From Dysosmobacter acutus (GTDB lineage: Bacteria > Bacillota > Clostridia > Oscillospirales > Oscillospiraceae): DNA of 64,000 nucleotides. Location of the stretch: positions 2,666,001-2,730,000 of the forward strand of contig NZ_JAHLQN010000001.1 of the NCBI RefSeq assembly GCF_018919205.1. The letters are read 5' to 3'. Numbering within the stretch: position 1 is the stretch's first letter; each line of letters starts with the position of its first letter. The notes below the pieces were generated by a model. It did not search any database and had not been told where the DNA came from. It was given only the letters and a program-made list of their open reading frames with translations. Below are positions 59,770-64,000 of the stretch, one piece after another. Made by a program: the position numbers and the translations under genes.

Positions 59770-60822
59770 TCACTTACCGCACTTAGCAGCAATTTGGGCC
59801 AGCTCAGGATCAATGACCTTTCCATCCTTCATGATCATGTCGCCATCCAAATACACAGTGGTGTTCAGAGTAACCGCATCAGTGTGAGAAGGCGCGGCAA
59901 TGCCGCCGCACTTGGGCATTAGAAAAGCCCCCACAGAACCGAACCCCCACTCGGTGCAGCCCCAAACGCGTTCGTCCTCGCCATTCTGACCGCTCAGTTC
60001 AGCCATAGGATGGAACCCATAGCAGACATGTGCGGGACGCAGCATCTGAGGATGATTAAAGCTTTTCAGAAAATCAAACCATCTGGTGCCAGCAGCACCG
60101 CCTTCCACTGCCTGAATAATACCCTTTTCGATGTAAACCTTGACAGGGGCACCCAAAACGCCAATCTGGGGAATCAAGGCACCATCGAAAACGAACGTAC
60201 CGTTGACACTGTCCAAAATGGGAGTCCATCCCACCTGTCCGTTGAGCATCATGGTACCGGGTTTGTCCCAGTAACCGGTCTCAGCGCGAACAGGATTATC
60301 AGGATCGTTGTCAAACTCAACATCCTGGCCCAGAGCAGACGTCAGGCGCACATGCTTAGCGGCCTTCGTGCGGGCAGCAACAGCAGTGACCATCTCAGCA
60401 ACAGCATGCTGATCGGCACGACCGTAGAGCTTGACAAACACATCGCTGGTCGTGCCGGGCAGGCCAAGGAAACGCAGCTTGGGGTTACCATCCACAGCAG
60501 CCTGATAGGTGTCGGAATATAGAAAATACTGTTTGTTGAACTCCACCCAAGCATCAGCCTTTAGTGCAGCAGCCAGAATGGACTCAGAAGGCAGGAAACC
60601 GTCCACCATCTTACCAGCGCCCAAGGGAGATGCAGTCCAAATCACCATGGGCTTACCGCCGGCAGCAAAAGCAGCCTTAGCAGTAGCAATAGCCAGGCGG
60701 ATATCGCCTTGGGTATCACAGGTGATCATCAGGGTCTCACCCTTTTGCAGTTTACAAGTCTCATTGATCAGAACATTTGCAGCGTGCTCCAGCTCAAACT
60801 CAAAATACATATCGCTTACCAT
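59770..60822 (-). CDS. M29/NicX-like metalloenzyme, copy 1
   Basis: A 350-residue protein homologous to the next gene. Corresponding stretches are VWGCTEWGFGSVGAFLMPKCG and PSHTDAVTLNTTVYLDGDMIMKDGKVI, and RPAHVCYGFHPMAELSG carries the upstream His. The H...HxD metal triad is conserved in both copies. The N-terminal half (LINETCKLQKGETLMITCDTQGDIRLAIATAKAAF) is the alpha/beta domain of this fold. The ATG follows GGAGGG. The tandem arrangement of diverged copies suggests a hetero-oligomer or two specificities. It could be annotated automatically as leucyl aminopeptidase; I consider that unproven. Confidence 0.77.
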   Translation of the reverse strand: MVSDMYFEFELEHAANVLINETCKLQKGETLMITCDTQGDIRLAIATAKAAFAAGGKPMVIWTASPLGAGKMVDGFLPSESILAAALKADAWVEFNKQYFLYSDTYQAAVDGNPKLRFLGLPGTTSDVFVKLYGRADQHAVAEMVTAVAARTKAAKHVRLTSALGQDVEFDNDPDNPVRAETGYWDKPGTMMLNGQVGWTPILDSVNGTFVFDGALIPQIGVLGAPVKVYIEKGIIQAVEGGAAGTRWFDFLKSFNHPQMLRPAHVCYGFHPMAELSGQNGEDERVWGCTEWGFGSVGAFLMPKCGGIAAPSHTDAVTLNTTVYLDGDMIMKDGKVIDPELAQIAAKCGK

Positions 60823-60883
60823 TTCTTACCCTCCATTTTTTAAATAATGTTTTGTAAATCTGCCCGGTATTTCAATTGCCGCC

Positions 60884-62314
60884 TCATCTCCCTTCCTCTG
60901 TATTAATTTTTCCGAGCAGTTCCCGCAGCAGGTGATATACAGTCTCTTCACTGCCGAGTTCCATGCGTTCTCTTGTTGTGTGAATGTCCCGGAGTTCCGC
61001 CCCCAAGACCACCATTTCCAGTTCGGTATTTTTCTGTTGGAAATAACCGCACTCCATACCCGCATGAATGATCTCCTGTTTCAACTCCACTCCATTCTGC
61101 CTGCGATAGATATCCAAGACTTGGTTCAGCAGTTTCCCCCGAGTCTTGGATCGATAAACCGGATCTCTGGACAACAGGGTTATCTCCATGCCATACAACT
61201 GTCCCACATCTCGAATATCCTCATAGACAGCGCTCAGGAGTTCCTCTGAGTTGGCCCGGGCCATAAGAGTAACCTCCAGTTCTTTCCCCAACGAAATCTT
61301 TCCGATATTTGAGGACTGAAGTACCGTAAACTCCTTCCCCGTCCCCTCCGAAATTAACGAACCATTAGGAATGGAACACAGAAAGTTCAATGTCGCAGCG
61401 ACATCCTCCTGGCTCCAAACCAGCTCCGGCTTGGGGGTCTCACGATAACTCACGCTGACAATTTCTTGCTTGGGGAGATTTAGGCTGGTACACAAGGCCG
61501 GATTCCCCAGTTCCCGCAGCAATTGTCCATGCGGTTCCACCCGCAGGGCCAACACACACGTGCAGGTCTCTGGAATGACATTGGTTGCCGTTCCTCCTTC
61601 TATGGAAGCTATTTCAAAACAGATATCCTTTTGCATCAGGTCAGAAAGCAAATTCGCACACACTCGAACTGCGTTGCCGCTGCGATGGATTTCCGTACCT
61701 GAGTGCCCTCCGGAAAGGCCGCCAAATTGGATTTCAATTCCTATCATCCCCTGAGGTTGTACCCGTTTTGGGTGTTTTTTTGCCACCACAATGACACTTC
61801 CGGCACAACTGAGGCAAGTACTCCTGCTGGACACCCAGTCCAAGCCAATAAAGTATTTCCCAATCAGATACTTTGGGGAAAGTACCTTGGCGCCTCCCAT
61901 ACCTTTCTCTTCCTCAGTGGTGAATATAGCCCGCAAAGGATAGCCCACCTGGCTTTCTTCCATTAGCTTCAGAATCACAGCCACACCGATACCGTTGTCT
62001 GCCCCCAGGGTGGTGTGATCCGCCCGCAGCCAACCATTCTCCTCTACACATAGAATCGAGTCCTGTTCACTGTTGTATCTATAGCCCGGATCTCCTTTGC
62101 AGACCATGTCCATATGGGCCTGTAAAATCAGGCAATCCGCCGGACTTGCGTTTTTCGGGTTCCTCTCTAACACCACATTGTTTTTCTCATCACGATAGAC
62201 AGTGCAGCCAATCCTCCGCCCATAAGACTCCAGATAATCCGCGACCTTATCTTCATGATAGGTAGGCCTGGGTATGGCAGACAACTCACGAAAAATCTCC
62301 AACACGGTATGCAT
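60884..62314 (-). CDS. pepD: PepD-like aminoacyl-histidine dipeptidase (M20 family)
   Basis: A 476-residue M20 metallopeptidase. Metal-binding motifs are LQAHMDMVCKGD, TLGADNGIGVA and TTEEEKGMGGA, and the C-terminal IHAGMECGYF supplies a further His/Glu. FGGLSGGHSGTEIH is the dimerisation-domain signature of PepD. It cleaves Xaa-His dipeptides and other dipeptides. In many PepD enzymes the sequence around the bridging Asp reads LDTEEEG; here it reads GLDWVSSRS, so the second-metal site may be altered. The ATG at 62314 follows GGAGTG. It lies between a racemase-like gene and the M29-like pair in one operon. Confidence 0.88.
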   Translation of the reverse strand: MHTVLEIFRELSAIPRPTYHEDKVADYLESYGRRIGCTVYRDEKNNVVLERNPKNASPADCLILQAHMDMVCKGDPGYRYNSEQDSILCVEENGWLRADHTTLGADNGIGVAVILKLMEESQVGYPLRAIFTTEEEKGMGGAKVLSPKYLIGKYFIGLDWVSSRSTCLSCAGSVIVVAKKHPKRVQPQGMIGIEIQFGGLSGGHSGTEIHRSGNAVRVCANLLSDLMQKDICFEIASIEGGTATNVIPETCTCVLALRVEPHGQLLRELGNPALCTSLNLPKQEIVSVSYRETPKPELVWSQEDVAATLNFLCSIPNGSLISEGTGKEFTVLQSSNIGKISLGKELEVTLMARANSEELLSAVYEDIRDVGQLYGMEITLLSRDPVYRSKTRGKLLNQVLDIYRRQNGVELKQEIIHAGMECGYFQQKNTELEMVVLGAELRDIHTTRERMELGSEETVYHLLRELLGKINTEEGR

Positions 62315-62327
62315 GACATCCACTCCA

Positions 62328-63032
62328 TTACGGCATATGCCTGCGGGGCAAGGAAAAGGCCACCTTGCTGTGATGCAACCCCAGCTCGATAAGCGCCTCA
62401 CAGTATTTCAGTGCGACGGGTCCAGGCTCAACTACCGGGACACCCAGTTCCTCACTCAAACGCTTGGCAATACCCATCACTGCACCACAGCCAAGCACCA
62501 AGCTGTCCGCCCCCTTATTCAGAGCCCTCTGAGCCGCCGCTTTTACGATCTGATAAGAAGATGATTCATCCTCAGCTAAATTTTCGATACCCAAGTTGAA
62601 AAATTCCACGGAAGTCATTTGATCTTCCATATGATACTGGTGAAACATCTCCTCACGTGAGGCAATGCTGCCCGGCGGTGCAATCAGGGAAATGTGGTTT
62701 CCCAGCATTGCCGTCACATGGAGAGCCGTTTCAAAGATGGAAACCACTGGAATTTGGAGAGCCTCTCGCAAGGCCATTCGTGCCGGATCCAGCGCGCAGT
62801 AGACGATAACCCCATCAAAGCCGTCTTTTTCCGCCTGCTCTGCCTCTTTAAGAAGGGAGAGTTCTGACCAAACCTCATCGTATTTCTGGTCCAGATACAG
62901 CGCTCCTTCTCCCTTAATGTTACAGATATCCAGTTCCGTATCACTGGCCTTAAGCGGATTGAAGAGATTGTAGACGCTTTCGTTGAACTCTGATGTCGTG
63001 TTCGGAATAATAATTTTAATTCGTTTCCTCAC
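62328..63032 (-). CDS. Asp/Glu/hydantoin racemase-superfamily protein
   Basis: A 234-residue protein with two symmetric alpha/beta domains and two catalytic-type cysteines: VIVYCALDPARMALREAL and LVLGCGAVMGIAKRLSEELGVPVVEPG. That is the hydantoin racemase/maleate isomerase pattern rather than MurI. It may racemise an amino acid derivative or isomerise a dicarboxylate. The start is GTG with AGGTGA 6 bases upstream. It precedes pepD by 13 bases. Confidence 0.85.
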   Translation of the reverse strand: MRKRIKIIIPNTTSEFNESVYNLFNPLKASDTELDICNIKGEGALYLDQKYDEVWSELSLLKEAEQAEKDGFDGVIVYCALDPARMALREALQIPVVSIFETALHVTAMLGNHISLIAPPGSIASREEMFHQYHMEDQMTSVEFFNLGIENLAEDESSSYQIVKAAAQRALNKGADSLVLGCGAVMGIAKRLSEELGVPVVEPGPVALKYCEALIELGLHHSKVAFSLPRRHMP

Positions 63033-63038
63033 TATGTT

Positions 63039-63344
63039 TCACCTATTTTCCCTGGCTCTGCGGGATCGTACATTCTCCAGAATCAGTTGATTCAACAAAT
63101 CAATCATTTTTTCTGTGTCATCCACCGCAAAGGCCTTGGCCTCATATATTCGCTGCATCAGAAGTTCGTATTCTTTATCCTCCAGAGCCAATATTTCCAA
63201 GATACCAATAACGCCATCCAAAAGCCGAATGGGCACATAGCCTTCTGGTTCCTGCTGGAAAGATGCAGCGTTATTCATTAGTCTCCAGACAAGATTGTCT
63301 AAATAGTCCCTCTGTTCGCTTGACATGCTCATCCTGCCGTTCAC
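63039..63344 (-). CDS. Small conserved protein, DUF6092-like
   Basis: A 101-residue helical protein (QRDYLDNLVWRLMNNAASFQQEPEGYVPIRLLDGVIGILEIL...). The length and the EP-x-Y-x-PIRLLD pattern remind me of DUF6092, a family found beside amino acid and heterocycle catabolic genes, but I cannot confirm this. It overlaps the nitroreductase stop codon by 4 bases (ATGA) and is followed 6 bases later by the racemase-like gene. Confidence 0.6.
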   Translation of the reverse strand: MNGRMSMSSEQRDYLDNLVWRLMNNAASFQQEPEGYVPIRLLDGVIGILEILALEDKEYELLMQRIYEAKAFAVDDTEKMIDLLNQLILENVRSRRARENR

Positions 63345-63862
63345 TCCTTTGCCAGACGCATATCCAGAACCTCATTTAGTCCACGCTTCGCTGGCATTTT
63401 TACTTCTCCCATAAAATAGCCCAGTGTTAGCATCAGCATGGGCTCCAATGGAGGCTCAATAGCCAACAAGGCCGCAACCGCTTTTTTATTAAATGAAGCT
63501 ATAATACAACTTCCCAGGCCCAGGGCCTGCGCCTCCAAGGATGCTGCATAGGCAGCAATACCTGCGTCATAGTAGATCGTCTCCTCCAGTGCCTGTTTGC
63601 CTGTACGCTTTAGGGCAATATCCCGATCCATCGAAATTGCCAGGATCGCCGGAGGTTTTTTCCAAATCCCTGCAGAAAAGGTCACAATATCCTTTAGATA
63701 TGCGTCATCTGTAACGATTTGAAATTTCCACGCCTGCGAATTGGAGGACGTGGGGGCATAGCGGGCCATATCAACAATTCTTTCCAATTCGCTGATCGCC
63801 ACTTTTTTTGACAAATAATTCCGCACGCTTCTTCGATTTTTAATCGCCGCTTCAATATCCAT
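63341..63862 (-). CDS. Nitroreductase-family FMN protein
   Basis: A 173-residue nitroreductase: IKNRRSVRNYLSKKVAISELERIVDMARYAPTSSNSQAWKFQIV is the FMN-binding N-terminus and EAQALGLGSCIIASF the second conserved block. Such proteins reduce nitro groups, quinones or enoates using NAD(P)H. The ATG at 63862 is preceded by GGGGTG; the longer frame start upstream lacks a site. Part of the same minus-strand operon as the transporter and peptidase genes. Confidence 0.87.
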   Translation of the reverse strand: MDIEAAIKNRRSVRNYLSKKVAISELERIVDMARYAPTSSNSQAWKFQIVTDDAYLKDIVTFSAGIWKKPPAILAISMDRDIALKRTGKQALEETIYYDAGIAAYAASLEAQALGLGSCIIASFNKKAVAALLAIEPPLEPMLMLTLGYFMGEVKMPAKRGLNEVLDMRLAKE

Positions 63863-63885
63863 TACAGCACCCCAACACAATCCAT

Positions 63886-64000
63886 TTACAGTACAGCGGC
63901 TTCTGTATCCACGGGCTTTCCTTCAATTGCGTGGCAACACACAAAATGTCCTGGAGACACTTCTTTCATCTGTGGATGCTGCGTCTTACAAATTTCCATG
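63886..64000 (-). CDS. Oligopeptide/dipeptide ABC transporter ATP-binding protein, C-terminal end
   Basis: Only the last 38 codons are visible. MEICKTQHPQMKEVSPGHFVCCHAIEG matches the cysteine-containing tail (C...C...C with PGHxVxCH) at the end of OppD/OppF/DppD-type ATPases. It is the gene immediately upstream of the nitroreductase, 23 bases away, so the island probably includes a whole opp-type importer to the right of the window. Confidence 0.8.
   Translation of the reverse strand, partial: MEICKTQHPQMKEVSPGHFVCCHAIEGKPVDTEAAVL

Overview
The window looks like a chromosomal segment of a GC-rich, spore-forming, anaerobic Firmicute. I infer a gut clostridium of the Oscillospirales type from spmA/spmB, an AbrB/SpoVT-type regulator, the CtsR-McsA-ClpC locus, many ferredoxin-like proteins and strong GGAGG-type ribosome sites. 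No rRNA gene or CRISPR array is present, so the exact genus cannot be read from this sequence.

Layout. 1-0.75 kb: the 3' part of a large serine recombinase, cut by the window edge. 0.86-3.2 kb: a chimeric polymorphic-toxin-like gene and a probable immunity gene. 3.3-3.9 kb: five tRNA genes (Gly, Arg, His, Gln, Lys) on the minus strand; a sixth (Ser-CGA) lies at 4.5 kb. 4-7.4 kb: small genes (Smr domain, WYL regulator, zinc ribbon, DUF3788, a divergent superoxide dismutase-like protein). 7.6-12.1 kb: a type III restriction-modification locus whose res gene changes frame just before its nuclease domain. 12.3-14.4 kb: nucleotidyltransferase, VOC protein and radical SAM protein. 14.5-19.1 kb: two cyclic-di-GMP proteins. 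19-24 kb: HAD phosphatase, a large membrane protein, and a cation/proton antiporter divergent from a LysR regulator. 24.3-27.8 kb: ctsR-mcsA-clpC with two CtsR boxes and no mcsB. 28-31.5 kb: ferredoxin, tRNA and rRNA methyltransferases, abrB, spmAB. 31.6-36.2 kb: azlCD, a prolyl-tRNA-editing-like protein, argS, DUF1934, murI. 36.4-46 kb: DUF362 ferredoxin, AraC plus MATE, thyA-dfrA, an ECF sigma/anti-sigma pair, recG, DUF1275. 46.1-50.6 kb: a four-gene acyl operon (E2-like acyltransferase, acyl-CoA synthetase, Fe-S aldo/keto reductase, acyl-ACP thioesterase). 50.7-54.7 kb: lipid and membrane genes, MFS transporter, HAD-IIA phosphatase.

From about 54.7 kb to the end the sequence is visibly more AT-rich and carries a different kind of cargo: an aldehyde dehydrogenase with a DapA-family enzyme, a divergent FCD-type regulator with a palindromic candidate operator, two tandem M29/NicX-like metalloenzymes, a PepD-like dipeptidase, an Asp/Glu/hydantoin racemase-family protein, a small conserved protein, a nitroreductase, and the tail of an oligopeptide ABC-transporter ATPase. 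I read this as an acquired peptide/amino-acid (or N-heterocycle) catabolic island whose left junction lies in a gene-poor stretch at 54.66-55.13 kb.

The most interesting signals are the frame change in res at a GGGAAAT heptamer, the toxin gene with a sharp composition break at its toxin-domain junction, the tandem NicX-like pair, the acyl operon whose E2-like enzyme lacks the catalytic histidine, and the SOD-like protein that keeps its metal ligands but has lost second-shell residues.
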